Assembly: GCA_030434245.1 (NCBI GenBank)
Contig: JAUISX010000002.1
Coordinates: 372,001-436,000 of the forward strand
Direction of reading: 5' to 3'
Origin: Porphyromonadaceae bacterium W3.11
Lineage (GTDB): Bacteria; Bacteroidota; Bacteroidia; Bacteroidales; Porphyromonadaceae
Length of the DNA stretch: 64,000 bases
Below, piece after piece: positions 1 to 9,231 of this stretch. Under the pieces are notes generated by a model. That model did no database searches, was not told the origin of the DNA, and worked only from the letters and a program-made list of their open reading frames with translations. Position 1 is the first letter of the stretch, and each line of letters opens with the position of its first letter. The translations under genes were made by a program, and so were the position numbers.

Positions 1-110
1 AAGTTGCCGAAAATATCCACGTCAATGCTCTGTGCCAATCCCTCTACGCTCGTGCTACATAAGATGAGCAGTAGGGGGAGCCATGTGTATTTAATTATAA
101 CTTTTTTCAT
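1..110 (-). CDS. N-terminus of a secreted protein (partial)
   Basis: The gene starts at the ATG read from 110 down and runs off the left edge, so only about 36 residues are visible. They begin MKKVIIKYTW, continue with a leucine-rich hydrophobic stretch and reach GLAQS, which looks like a signal peptidase I site (cleavage after LA). A Cys follows the hydrophobic core (LILC), but Leu before it makes a lipobox less likely. A weak promoter-like octamer (TATCTTTA, minus strand) lies at 140-147. The mature protein is not visible, so no function is proposed. Confidence 0.6.
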   Translation of the reverse strand, partial: MKKVIIKYTWLPLLLILCSTSVEGLAQSIDVDIFGN

Positions 111-847
111 GATACCCGTTGTTTAAAGGTTTTGTATGATAAAGATACTCTTTTTTGTCAAAAGAATCACATCACTATGACCATGTAACCTTAGAAGAGT
201 CTGCCCATAGATTCCGAGTGTAAGGGGCAGGTGATGGTCAGACGACGATAAGTACATCTTGACATCGGTTCTCTTGTTAAGCAGATGCCATTTTAGGAAA
301 TATCAATATGGCTAATGCTCTGTGAAACACTATGACAGCTCTTTCTCGTCTATGTTGTGAGGGGGCTTTTTTTGTGAAGCCTTGGAGGATTAGCTCTTAA
401 GTTGACTAGCGGTGACGAAAAGATGGGAGATCTATTTAAAAACCCCCTTTTTAGGGCTGGAAATTCTTCCTATGAGAAACGCAAACGCTTCTCATAGGAA
501 ACATAAATCTTTTATATGAGAAACATTTCTGTTTCATATAACTAGAAATTAGGCTCCTTATGACTACCAAAAGTGGTCTTCGTGATTGCGTTTTGATATG
601 TTGTGTGTTCTATTGAAAATCAGTATGTTGCTTGTTGTTGTACTTCTGATTCCCTCTGTTTTTATGCACGTTTAGTGAAATAGCTTACAAGTCGTAATGA
701 GGTCTTCAGTTTTTGATTTCTGCTCGAGATGTTTTATCTTCTGAGGTGATTTGTGGAGCCCCATACTGTTAGATCGTTTTAATCAATCTGCAAGTGATCC
801 TAGTCTGGGATTATTTGCCGAACGCTCTATGTGGCATCGGAGGGTAG
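111..847. other. Non-coding stretch with short inverted repeats
   Basis: No convincing gene lies here. A short plus frame at 751-987 overlaps the 3' end of the SDR gene, has no family features and is not called. The stretch holds the inverted repeats at 467-540 and otherwise AT-rich sequence. The divergent partial gene starts at its left edge and the SDR terminator closes its right edge. Confidence 0.6.
467..540. repeat. Two adjacent short inverted repeats
   Basis: The first is a perfect 12-bp inverted repeat, TTCCTATGAGAA (467-478) and TTCTCATAGGAA (489-500), with a 10-nt loop. The second is imperfect, TATATGAGAAAC (513-524) against GTTTCATATA (531-540). Related TTCCTATAGGAA palindromes occur at 35284-35317, so this may be a small dispersed repeat family in intergenic DNA. 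Function unknown. Confidence 0.6.
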
Positions 848-882
848 TAAAAAGGCTTACCCTCATGAGGATAAGCCTTTTT
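848..882 (-). terminator. Rho-independent terminator of the SDR gene
   Basis: AAAAAGGCTTA and TAAGCCTTTTT form a stem around a CCCTCATGAGGA centre. It lies 27 bp beyond the stop codon of the minus-strand SDR gene and gives a T-run on that strand. Confidence 0.75.
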
Positions 883-908
883 CATTCCATTATATCCTAT
901 AAGAAAAA

Positions 909-1781
909 TTACTTTTCGCTTTTCTTTTTATTTTCTTCCACCTTCGGGTTAGCTTCCGCCGCATTCTGCTTTGCTTTGGCAATTTGAGAAAAAAGTCCAC
1001 CATCTACCATAATATCGGTACCGGTAATGAATTCAGCCGCATCGCTAATCAAGAACTTTGCCACTTCGGCAATGTCTTCAGGCACTCCATAACGACCTGC
1101 TGGAGTCATCCGACGCTGAGACTCCATCGCTTCAGGATGGTCAGCCCATGCCTGCTTAACCATAGGAGAGAAGACCACTCCCGGAGAAATGGTAACGATC
1201 CTCGCCCCCATATTACCAAAGCGCATCACGTTGTCCTCACAGAGCAGTAATACCCCACGCTTAGTGAAGTTGTACATTAGGTCAGAATTCTTATTAGTGA
1301 AGGGCTCTACGGTAGAGAACGCATCCTTACTGTTCGGGTGTCGTAAAGCCTCATCATAGGCAGGATTTGGCGGTACAGCGTGTCCCATCATCGAAGCTAT
1401 CAGTACGATCACACTATCCTTCCTAGAGATGTCATGGAAGGTGTCAATCACTATATCTGTAGCCCTAAGGTTAATGTCGAAAAGACGCCTTAGATCCTTT
1501 GTGGCACCACTGACACCAGCAGTATGGATAACCGCTTTGAAGTTCCCCTGTCTCAGAGCCAAGTTTTTCAGCTCCTCCATAGCCTTGCTATCAGTGATGT
1601 CAGCTGCAAACCCCAGGGCATCTATTCCCTCGCCCTTCAGCTCCATCACTAGTTTATCGACCAACTCCTGAGAGTAGTCCGTTACTACCAACTTATAATC
1701 TCTCATAGCATAGGCACAACTCCGGCCAATACCGCCGGCAGCCCCTGTTATGACTACTACTTGATTTTGTCTTAAAGCCAT
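909..1781 (-). CDS. SDR-family NAD(P)-dependent oxidoreductase
   Basis: A classical short-chain dehydrogenase of 290 residues. The nucleotide-binding motif TGAAGGIG is at residues 12-19, the catalytic Ser at 130 (LIAS), and the YxxxK pair is Tyr170/Lys174. SPGVV at 199 and TGTDIMVDGG near 253-262 are typical C-terminal SDR motifs. An insertion near 140-165 and a charged, lysine-rich tail after about residue 265 are unusual. The substrate cannot be read from the sequence. It stands alone, is transcribed away from the glycan locus and ends at a clear terminator. Confidence 0.88.
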   Translation of the reverse strand: MALRQNQVVVITGAAGGIGRSCAYAMRDYKLVVTDYSQELVDKLVMELKGEGIDALGFAADITDSKAMEELKNLALRQGNFKAVIHTAGVSGATKDLRRLFDINLRATDIVIDTFHDISRKDSVIVLIASMMGHAVPPNPAYDEALRHPNSKDAFSTVEPFTNKNSDLMYNFTKRGVLLLCEDNVMRFGNMGARIVTISPGVVFSPMVKQAWADHPEAMESQRRMTPAGRYGVPEDIAEVAKFLISDAAEFITGTDIMVDGGLFSQIAKAKQNAAEANPKVEENKKKSEK

Positions 1782-1974
1782 AGTGTTATGAGTTTTTATT
1801 TTTAATAAATATCTAATGTATGAGACAATATATGGATAAATAAATGAATGGTGTCTGATTTTACAAACTTTAATGTTAGGGCCTGTTCTCTAGCAAGTTA
1901 TACCCAAGTGCATGCCTATGCTATTGTAGGTCACGATTCTACTCTGTTTCTCTTCTGTTAATAAGAAGACAATG

Positions 1975-2007
1975 TTTTTTATTATAGGCTATAAATCGTT
2001 ACTTTTG
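1975..2007 (+). promoter_or_regulatory. Bacteroidetes-type promoter of the glycan locus
   Basis: A perfect TAnnTTTG element (TACTTTTG, 2000-2007) is preceded 19 bp upstream by a T-run (TTTTTT, 1975-1980) in the -33 position. Transcription would begin near 2014 and leave a leader of about 115 nt before the first gene. The rest of the 1782-2128 gap is AT-rich and shows no gene. Confidence 0.75.
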
Positions 2008-2128
2008 CAGACATAGGAATAAAATCTTCTCTAAATAAGATGACTTGTAAGTTGAGTTTTATCCTATGTCAATTGTATTTATTTATGCACTGTAATTAAA
2101 AGGGAATGACAGTCGCTATTTAGTGATA

Positions 2129-3106
2129 ATGATGGATAAGAAGTATAAGATCTTGATTACCGGTGGTGCCGGTTTTATTGGTTCAAATCTCACCGAATAT
2201 TTTTTGAGTAAAGGGCACTTTGTAAGATGCCTTGATAATTTTTCTACAGGGCATAGGTATAACATAGAGCCATTCCTTAAGTCTGAGCAATATGAATTAA
2301 TCGAAGGAGATATACGCCATCCTGAGGATTGTGAGCGTGCAGTTGCAGAGATGGATTATGTTCTTCATGAGGCTGCTTTAGGGTCGGTGCCGAGGTCTAT
2401 TAAAGATCCTGCTACCACAAATAACGTTAATATATCAGGCTTTGTGAATATGCTTATTGCTGCTAGAGATGCAGGTGTTAAGCGTTTTGTATATGCCGCT
2501 AGTTCCTCTACCTATGGGGATTCTAAAGAGTTGCCCAAGGTTGAAGAAAAGATCGGTAAGCCACTCTCACCCTATGCCATCACTAAGTATGTTAATGAAC
2601 TTTATGCCGAGATCTTTAGTTCAATTTATGGCATAGAGACCATAGGGCTACGCTATTTTAATGTCTTTGGACGTCGTCAAGATCCTAATGGGGCTTATGC
2701 GGCAGTCATTCCTCTATTTGTAAAGCAATTCATGAATCACGAAAGTCCAGTGATCAATGGGACTGGAGAGTTTTCTCGTGACTTTACATATATTGACAAT
2801 GTGATACAGATGAACGAAAGAGCATTGTTCACTCAAAATCCAGATGCCGTTAATGAGGTCTATAATACTGCTGTAGGTGATCGCACCACGTTGAATCAAT
2901 TGGTGGGTTACCTGAAAGAGTATCTTGTAGAATACGATCCAGCAATTGCTGATGTTGAGGTGAAGCATGGACCAAATAGAGCAGGTGATATTCCACACTC
3001 TCTAGCTTCTATCGAAAAGGCAGAGAAACTGTTAGGGTATAAGCCTAGTCATACTTTGAAAGAAGGATTGAGAGAGGCGGTTCGCTGGTATCATGAGAAT
3101 TTGTAA
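2129..3106 (+). CDS. WbpP-like UDP-N-acetylhexosamine 4-epimerase
   Basis: An extended SDR-family nucleotide-sugar epimerase of about 325 residues. It has a GGAGFIG Rossmann motif near the N-terminus, an AASSSTYGD serine motif and the YAITK catalytic pair near residue 150. The GSVPRSIKDP segment is characteristic of the WbpP/TviC branch, which interconverts UDP-GlcNAc(A) and UDP-GalNAc(A). The adjacent WbpO-like dehydrogenase supports this. The frame can be opened at a GTG at 2123; ATG 2129 is preferred. It is the first gene after the locus promoter. Substrate assignment is by family and context only. Confidence 0.85.
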   Translation: MMDKKYKILITGGAGFIGSNLTEYFLSKGHFVRCLDNFSTGHRYNIEPFLKSEQYELIEGDIRHPEDCERAVAEMDYVLHEAALGSVPRSIKDPATTNNVNISGFVNMLIAARDAGVKRFVYAASSSTYGDSKELPKVEEKIGKPLSPYAITKYVNELYAEIFSSIYGIETIGLRYFNVFGRRQDPNGAYAAVIPLFVKQFMNHESPVINGTGEFSRDFTYIDNVIQMNERALFTQNPDAVNEVYNTAVGDRTTLNQLVGYLKEYLVEYDPAIADVEVKHGPNRAGDIPHSLASIEKAEKLLGYKPSHTLKEGLREAVRWYHENL

Positions 3107-3136
3107 ATAAACTTATTGGGTTATAAAATATAAGAT

Positions 3137-4411
3137 ATGCTTACATTAGAAGATATTAAAGTGTGTGTTATTGGCTTAGGGTATGTAGGACTTCCCTTAG
3201 CTAGACTATTTTCAACTAAATTTCCAACCATTGGCTTTGACCTCAATCAAGCTCGAGTTGATGAATTGATGACAGGTGTTGACTCTACCTTGGAAGTGGA
3301 TAATAACTTGCTCAAAGAAGCGATTGATAAGCATGGTTTTATCTGTACAACAGAGATTGATAAACTTCGTGAGTGTAATTTCTATGTGGTGGCTGTTCCT
3401 ACACCAGTAGATCAAAATAAAAATCCTAATTTAGGACCACTCTATGGAGCGAGTAAGACCGTGGGGAAAGTGATTAGCAAGGGTGATATTGTGGTTTATG
3501 AATCTACCGTTTACCCTGGTGTTACTGAGGATGAGTGTATCCCAGTTGTAGAAGAGGTCTCGGGGCTTAAGCTTAATGAGGACTTTTATGCTGGCTACTC
3601 TCCTGAGCGCATTAATCCAGGTGATAAAGAGCATACGGTTGAAAAGATTCTAAAAGTAACCTCAGGTTCTACACCCGAGGTGGGAGAAATAGTCAATCAA
3701 GTATATGCCTCAGTAATAACAGCTGGGACACACTTAGCCCCATCGATTAAAGTCGCAGAAGCGGCTAAGGTGATAGAGAATTCACAGCGTGACATTAATA
3801 TTGCTTTTGTGAATGAGTTGGCAAAGATTTTTAACCGTATGGGTATAGACACACAGGATGTACTAGAGGCAGCAGGTACGAAGTGGAACTTTCTATCCTT
3901 TAAGCCAGGGTTGGTAGGAGGTCACTGTATCGGGGTCGATCCTTACTATTTAGCTCAGTGTGCTCAACGGTATGGCTATAATCCAGAAATCATCTTGGCT
4001 GGACGTCGTATGAATGACAGTATGGGTGAGTACGTAGCAGATCAAGTAATTAAGGCAATGCTTAAGAAGGGTATTCAAGTGCTCAATTCAAATGTACTGA
4101 TACTCGGCTTTACTTTCAAAGAGAATTGTCCCGATATCCGCAATACTAAGGTGATAGATATTATACATACCCTTGAAGAATACAACTGTAAAGTCACTAT
4201 CCATGATCCATGGGCTGACCCAGCTATCACCAAAGAAGAGTACGGTGTTGAGATTACCAATGAGCTCCCAGAAGCTAAATTTGATGCTGTCATCCTCGCT
4301 GTAGCCCACAAAGAGTATGAAGATTTAGAGTGGGAAAACATAGCTCTTAGTAAAAGTGTCGTGTATGATGTAAAATGGATTTTGGGTCGAGGCGTAGACA
4401 CAAGACTATAA
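3137..4411 (+). CDS. WbpO/TviB-like UDP-N-acetylhexosamine 6-dehydrogenase
   Basis: A member of the UDP-glucose/GDP-mannose dehydrogenase family (424 residues) with NAD-binding GLGYVGLP at 13-20, a Lys in the VAEAAKVIENSQRD segment (about 211) and the catalytic Cys264 in GGHCIGVDPYY. It should oxidise the C6 hydroxyl of a UDP-HexNAc to the uronic acid. It lies 30 bp after the WbpP-like epimerase; together they would make UDP-GalNAcA from UDP-GlcNAc, a common glycan building block. Which step occurs first cannot be told from the sequence. Confidence 0.9.
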   Translation: MLTLEDIKVCVIGLGYVGLPLARLFSTKFPTIGFDLNQARVDELMTGVDSTLEVDNNLLKEAIDKHGFICTTEIDKLRECNFYVVAVPTPVDQNKNPNLGPLYGASKTVGKVISKGDIVVYESTVYPGVTEDECIPVVEEVSGLKLNEDFYAGYSPERINPGDKEHTVEKILKVTSGSTPEVGEIVNQVYASVITAGTHLAPSIKVAEAAKVIENSQRDINIAFVNELAKIFNRMGIDTQDVLEAAGTKWNFLSFKPGLVGGHCIGVDPYYLAQCAQRYGYNPEIILAGRRMNDSMGEYVADQVIKAMLKKGIQVLNSNVLILGFTFKENCPDIRNTKVIDIIHTLEEYNCKVTIHDPWADPAITKEEYGVEITNELPEAKFDAVILAVAHKEYEDLEWENIALSKSVVYDVKWILGRGVDTRL

Positions 4412-4421
4412 GTTGGCTCAT

Positions 4422-5687
4422 ATGAAAGAAAAGATACGGAAAGGTATAAAGAGAATTCGTAGTAGTAAAGATGCTACCGTTCTTTTAAGTAATTTTGGTT
4501 ACCTTACTCTACTGCAGGTAGCAAGTTACATCTTCCCGTTAATTACAATTCCTTATCTAGCACGGGTAATAGGAGTCGATAGTTTTGGCAAAATTGCATT
4601 TGCCTCAGCCATTATTATGTGGTTTCAAACCATTGCAGATTGGGGATTTAATTATACTGCTACTCGTGATGTAGCTAAGAATAGAGAGGATAAAGAAAAA
4701 ATTTCAGAGATTTTTTCTGACGTTTTATGGGGAAGGTGTCTCTTGATGGCGATATCCTTTTTGATATTGCTAGCATCTCTGTTTTTGATACCTAAGTTTA
4801 GTGAGAACCGAACCGTTATTCTAATTACCTTTCTAATTATTCCAGGACAAATAATGTTTCCAGATTGGTTTTTCCAAGCAATGGAGCGAATGAAGTATAT
4901 CACTATTCTTAATGTTTTGTCGAAGTTAATTTTTACAGTGGCTGTCTTTATATTTATTAAAGAAAAGTCTGATTATATATTACAACCTCTGTTTACATCG
5001 CTTGGTTATATTGTTTCAGGGGTAATAGCTATGTACTTAATTCTATGCAAATGGAATGTGAAATTAAAAAAACCAACCTTTTCTGGTGCACTAAAAGCGA
5101 TAAAGAATAGTACTGATGTATTTATAAATAACATTATGCCAAACTTCTATAATAGTTTTACTATAGTATTACTAGGTGTTTTTGGCGGAAGTGTTTCAAA
5201 TGGATTACTTGATGCTGGAAATAAGCTGGTTACCATTTTTCAGAAATTTATGATTATGATATCAAGAACTTTTTTCCCTTTTTTGACAAGAAGGATAGAG
5301 AAGCATGATATATACGTAAAGATAAATATTTACTTATCATTGGCATTTTCATTTTTTTTATTTCTCTTGGCTCCACTGCTAGTCAAGTTGTTTTTTACAC
5401 CTGAGTTTGGCAATGCTGTTTCTGTGTTACGTATTATGTCCATCTCTCTTGTTTTTTTAGCTTTAAGTAATATATATGGAACTAATTTTATGATAATATT
5501 AGGTCATGAGCGAAAGTTAAGAAACGTAACATTTATAAGTTCAATACTTGGTTTTCTATTATCATTTCCTTTAGTGTATTATTTCGACTATATTGGAGCA
5601 GCATTGACGATTACACTTACTAGAGCAATATTAGGCATTAGCGTTATGAAAACGGGGAGAAAAATAAAGAGCGAGTCTGGTTACTGA
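4422..5687 (+). CDS. O-antigen/polysaccharide flippase (Wzx-like)
   Basis: A multi-pass membrane protein of about 421 residues in the PST/MATE-type polysaccharide flippase family. It starts with a basic cytoplasmic segment, then LLSNFGYLTLLQVASYIFP, followed by about twelve hydrophobic segments. The expected job is to flip lipid-linked oligosaccharide units to the periplasm. The frame is open from a TTG at 4413, but ATG 4422 is the better start, 10 bp after the dehydrogenase stop. Its coding DNA is AT-richer than the two genes before it, as is usual for the variable core of such loci. Confidence 0.87.
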   Translation: MKEKIRKGIKRIRSSKDATVLLSNFGYLTLLQVASYIFPLITIPYLARVIGVDSFGKIAFASAIIMWFQTIADWGFNYTATRDVAKNREDKEKISEIFSDVLWGRCLLMAISFLILLASLFLIPKFSENRTVILITFLIIPGQIMFPDWFFQAMERMKYITILNVLSKLIFTVAVFIFIKEKSDYILQPLFTSLGYIVSGVIAMYLILCKWNVKLKKPTFSGALKAIKNSTDVFINNIMPNFYNSFTIVLLGVFGGSVSNGLLDAGNKLVTIFQKFMIMISRTFFPFLTRRIEKHDIYVKINIYLSLAFSFFLFLLAPLLVKLFFTPEFGNAVSVLRIMSISLVFLALSNIYGTNFMIILGHERKLRNVTFISSILGFLLSFPLVYYFDYIGAALTITLTRAILGISVMKTGRKIKSESGY

Positions 5688-5751
5688 AATATTCATAGAA
5701 AGCCAGTATAATAAATTTAATTATATAGTATTTATACAACAAGTAAGTTAA

Positions 5752-6759
5752 GTGGAAATAGGTATACATTATAGAGAGGGCAGTTTTTCTGATCGTTGGA
5801 TAACTTATTGTAAAGAGAGAGATATTGATTATAAAATTGTCAATTGTTACGACTCTGATATCATAAAGCAACTAAAAGATTGTGATGTGCTTTTGTGGCA
5901 TCACCATCATGGATATTACAAAGATGTATTGGCGGCAAAAAGGATTTTATTTGCTTTAGAGCATGCAGGAGTGAAAGTCTATCCAAATTTTAGTACTGGA
6001 TGGCATTTTGATGATAAAGTGGCTCAAAAGTATCTTTTGGAAGCAATTGAAGCACCCATTGTCCCAAGTTATGTTTTTTATGATAAGACTGAAGCCCTGA
6101 ATTGGGCGATGAGTACGAGTTATCCAAAAGTTTTTAAATTAAGGGGTGGGGCTGGGAGCTCAAATGTCTTTTTGATAGAGAACAAAAAAAAGGCGAAGAA
6201 ATATATTCGGAAGATGTTTAGTTCTGGTATGAAAATGTCTCCTCTAAAAATGGCAGGTCGAAATTTTAAAGGTTTTCTAGCTGGACGAAATAGTTTTTAT
6301 GATTTTGCTAAGTATGTAGGGCTTTTTTTATTTCCAAAGAAATATGAAATTTCTTTTATGCCAAAAGAAAAAGGATATGTTTATTTCCAGGATTTTATTC
6401 CTAATAATAAATTTGATACTCGAGTTGTCGTGATAAATGGAAGGGCCATTGCAGAAAGACGAATGGTAGTAGACGGAGATTTTAGAGCGTCGGGAAGTGG
6501 AATTTTTAATTATGATGAGATAAACCTAGATGCAGTCCAAATTGCACTAGAGGTTTCGGAAAAACTGAAATTGCAATCCTGTGCATATGATTTTGTGATT
6601 GATAATAATAATCCATTAATTGTTGAAATGAGTTATGCGTTTGGAGTAACTGGTATAAAGAATGCTCCAGGTTATTGGGATTCTTCTCTAAAATGGCATG
6701 AAACGAGTATTGATTTTCAAGAGTGGATATTAGAGAGTTTAATAACGAGTGTTGATTGA
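5752..6759 (+). CDS. ATP-grasp-domain protein of the glycan locus
   Basis: A 335-residue protein resembling RimK/YheC-type ATP-grasp enzymes. It has FKLRGGAGSSNVFLI (glycine-rich ATP loop, near residue 125), QDFIPNNKFDTRVVVINGRAIAE and the acidic metal-binding end NPLIVEMSYAFG. Such enzymes join a carboxylate to an amine using ATP. In a surface-glycan locus a plausible role is amide-linking an amino acid to a uronic acid or amino sugar, but this is inference. The start is a GTG at 5752; no in-frame ATG gives the full N-terminal domain. Confidence 0.75.
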   Translation: MEIGIHYREGSFSDRWITYCKERDIDYKIVNCYDSDIIKQLKDCDVLLWHHHHGYYKDVLAAKRILFALEHAGVKVYPNFSTGWHFDDKVAQKYLLEAIEAPIVPSYVFYDKTEALNWAMSTSYPKVFKLRGGAGSSNVFLIENKKKAKKYIRKMFSSGMKMSPLKMAGRNFKGFLAGRNSFYDFAKYVGLFLFPKKYEISFMPKEKGYVYFQDFIPNNKFDTRVVVINGRAIAERRMVVDGDFRASGSGIFNYDEINLDAVQIALEVSEKLKLQSCAYDFVIDNNNPLIVEMSYAFGVTGIKNAPGYWDSSLKWHETSIDFQEWILESLITSVD

Positions 6760-6883
6760 TTTGAACTAATTGTAATAACTTTTGGACTATGTCGTTGGGA
6801 TTATTCGTTCGACTATTAGTTGGAGTTATTAAGTGTTCTTTATTGTAATATATATTAATTATTATAAAAAACTATAGGAGGAA

Positions 6884-8050
6884 ATGACATCCCCAATTTT
6901 TTATTATAATGTAGCAGATGTACTAGTGCCTGTGCTTGCAATAGTTATAAATATTTGTCTTTATGAGAGATATAAAACTAAGAATAAGAGGGTTAACCAA
7001 GTATTAGTGTTAATGATCGTAGAACATTCTATAATGACTGTCTTTTACTACTTGATGACTTTGCAGGGTGGTAATTTTGATGCACTAGGTTATTTTAATA
7101 GAGGTGTTGTTAATAGTCAATATTATTTAGGGAGAGTCGATTTCAGGTTTGGAACGCCAGCACTTATATATATTGTCCACTACTTAAATAAATTGTTAGG
7201 GCTTAATTATTTTGCGTTGTATTGGCCATTTTCAATTTTGGGATTAATTGGGATTGTTAGGACTTTCAAAGTCTCTTCGTCAATAATTTCTGAACGTTGG
7301 ACTAATTTGTTTTACCTTTTTTTACTGCCTAATCTGCACTTTTGGTCTTGTGCTTTAGGAAAAGATGCTCTAGCAATGTATGCAATTGGTAGTATAATTT
7401 ATCTTGTTTTTTTTCAAAAAAAAATAGTTAATTGTATATTCGCTGTCATATTATTTAGTATGGTACGAGTTCATATCGTTGCTTTGGTTGCGTTTGCATT
7501 TTTGATTACAGTGATATTTAAGGGTAATATCATTTCTTTTAAAGGTCGCATATTAACTGTTTTTGTTATGTTAGTTTTAGCAATTCCTGGTTATGTGGCT
7601 ATTTCTGAGACTATAGCACTTCAAGATGCCCAGTCAATAAATGAAAAGTTTCAGGAACTAGAGCAAACAACAGCTGAGGGTGGTTCGACTGTGAATATGC
7701 AAGGTAAAAATATTATTGTGAAATGGACTTCTTATTTATTTAGACCACTTTTTTTCGATGCCAGAAATTTATTAACCTTTTTGGCTTCATTAGAGAATAC
7801 TGTTTGGGTTCTGCTGTTTTTTTATTATATAAAATCCTGTGCTGAAAGAAAACGTTTACGATATGAAAAAGATAGATTGTCTTTTTTCTATTGGTTTTCT
7901 ATTTTTTCTATATTGTCTATTTCCATACCCAATGCGGCAATTATGTATAACTTAGGTCTCGCGATGCGTCAAAAATATATGTTTTTCCCTTTTGTATTAA
8001 TGGTTATATTCATCCTTAAAAGTAATTCTAGAAAAGGCAACTATATATAA
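6884..8050 (+). CDS. Putative O-antigen polymerase (Wzy-like membrane protein)
   Basis: A 388-residue protein with about ten transmembrane segments and a large extracytoplasmic loop near residues 245-285. The segment NLHFWSCALGKDALAMY resembles the conserved FWS-x-LGKD motif of EpsG/Wzy-type polymerases. It lies between the ATP-grasp protein and glycosyltransferases, where a polymerase is expected. A strong purine-rich ribosome-binding site (AGGAGGAA) sits directly before the ATG, unusual for this window. Wzy proteins are poorly conserved, so the call rests on topology, the motif and context. Confidence 0.72.
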   Translation: MTSPIFYYNVADVLVPVLAIVINICLYERYKTKNKRVNQVLVLMIVEHSIMTVFYYLMTLQGGNFDALGYFNRGVVNSQYYLGRVDFRFGTPALIYIVHYLNKLLGLNYFALYWPFSILGLIGIVRTFKVSSSIISERWTNLFYLFLLPNLHFWSCALGKDALAMYAIGSIIYLVFFQKKIVNCIFAVILFSMVRVHIVALVAFAFLITVIFKGNIISFKGRILTVFVMLVLAIPGYVAISETIALQDAQSINEKFQELEQTTAEGGSTVNMQGKNIIVKWTSYLFRPLFFDARNLLTFLASLENTVWVLLFFYYIKSCAERKRLRYEKDRLSFFYWFSIFSILSISIPNAAIMYNLGLAMRQKYMFFPFVLMVIFILKSNSRKGNYI

Positions 8051-8108
8051 GAACTGAATGTCAAAATACTGTACGCCTATTTAAGTATAATTGCTTATTT
8101 AATAAATT

Positions 8109-9227
8109 ATGAAGAGAAAAATATCTATCTTTTCTGTGTCTATGGGAGCAGGAGGTGCCGAGAAAGTTATATCTATTCTGTTGCCTATTTTGGTTGATGA
8201 TTATAAAGTTACTTTGTTTTTGCTTTATGATGACTTTCATTATTCTATTCCTGACAATGTTGAAATAATTACTTTGTTTCCAAACAATAATAATTCCTTT
8301 ATACGAAGACTTTTTAGTGTCCCCATTGCATTTGTAAAATATGGACAATATTTAAAACGTAATCATATTGATGCCTCTATATCTTTTCTCTTTAGACCAA
8401 ATATAGTTTCTGGCATGGTAGCTTTATTTAATTCCAGAACTAAATTTATTATTAGCGAACGAAACTATCCTTCAATGGAATATAAAAGAGGATCGCATCT
8501 GGGGTTTATTATTTCAAGGTTTCTTTTAAAGTTATTTTATAATAGAGCTGATATCTTGTTTTCAAATTCAGAATATATTAATAAGGACTTGGCAAAAAAC
8601 TTTGGGATAAAAATACCAATGAGAGTTATATATAATCCTATTGAAATTACGTCAATTGTACATAATCCTAAAAAAGAAGTATCTAAAATTGTAACTGTTG
8701 GAAGATTTGAAAAAGTTAAAAATCATATGTTGCTTTTTAACGTTATAAAACAGATGCCACATCATAGTTTGACGATATGGGGTGATGGAGCTTTAAGAAA
8801 TGATTATGAAGATATGGTAATACAGCTTGAAATAGAAGGTCAAGTAAATCTACCAGGGAAAACTAATGATGTGTTAAGAGTGATTTCTCGAGATGACATA
8901 TTTATTCTTTCAAGTGATTCAGAGGGTTTCCCAAACGCATTGTTGGAAGCTATGAGTGTAGGGCTTCCTGTAATTGCAACAAACTGTTTATCTGGACCAT
9001 TGGAGTTATTGAACGATAATGAGGATGTTATTATTCCGCAAGGTGGTTTTTATCAAGCAAAGTTTGGTGTTTTAGTAAATACAGGAGATGTTGAAGGATT
9101 AATTAAATCGATAAATTTCCTTTCTGATAACTACGCGAAGCGTATGTATTACGCTAAGAAGTCACGGGAGAGAGCTGTTGATTACTCATTGCCCACCATT
9201 TATGAACAGCTTAAGAAAATAATATAA
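8109..9227 (+). CDS. Glycosyltransferase family 4
   Basis: A GT-B fold glycosyltransferase of 372 residues. The N-terminal domain begins with the GAGGAEKV loop and the C-terminal domain contains VGRFEKVKNH and the nucleotide-sugar motif SEGFPNALLEAMSVGLPVIAT (E-x7-E type). It should add one sugar of the repeat unit at the cytoplasmic face. Donor and acceptor are not evident. It lies 58 bp after the polymerase gene. Confidence 0.88.
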   Translation: MKRKISIFSVSMGAGGAEKVISILLPILVDDYKVTLFLLYDDFHYSIPDNVEIITLFPNNNNSFIRRLFSVPIAFVKYGQYLKRNHIDASISFLFRPNIVSGMVALFNSRTKFIISERNYPSMEYKRGSHLGFIISRFLLKLFYNRADILFSNSEYINKDLAKNFGIKIPMRVIYNPIEITSIVHNPKKEVSKIVTVGRFEKVKNHMLLFNVIKQMPHHSLTIWGDGALRNDYEDMVIQLEIEGQVNLPGKTNDVLRVISRDDIFILSSDSEGFPNALLEAMSVGLPVIATNCLSGPLELLNDNEDVIIPQGGFYQAKFGVLVNTGDVEGLIKSINFLSDNYAKRMYYAKKSRERAVDYSLPTIYEQLKKII

Positions 9228-9231
9228 TTTC

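Noticed and set aside
751-987. 78-codon plus-strand frame starting before the SDR gene
   Set aside because: It overlaps the SDR 3' end and its terminator and has no family features; judged a shadow.
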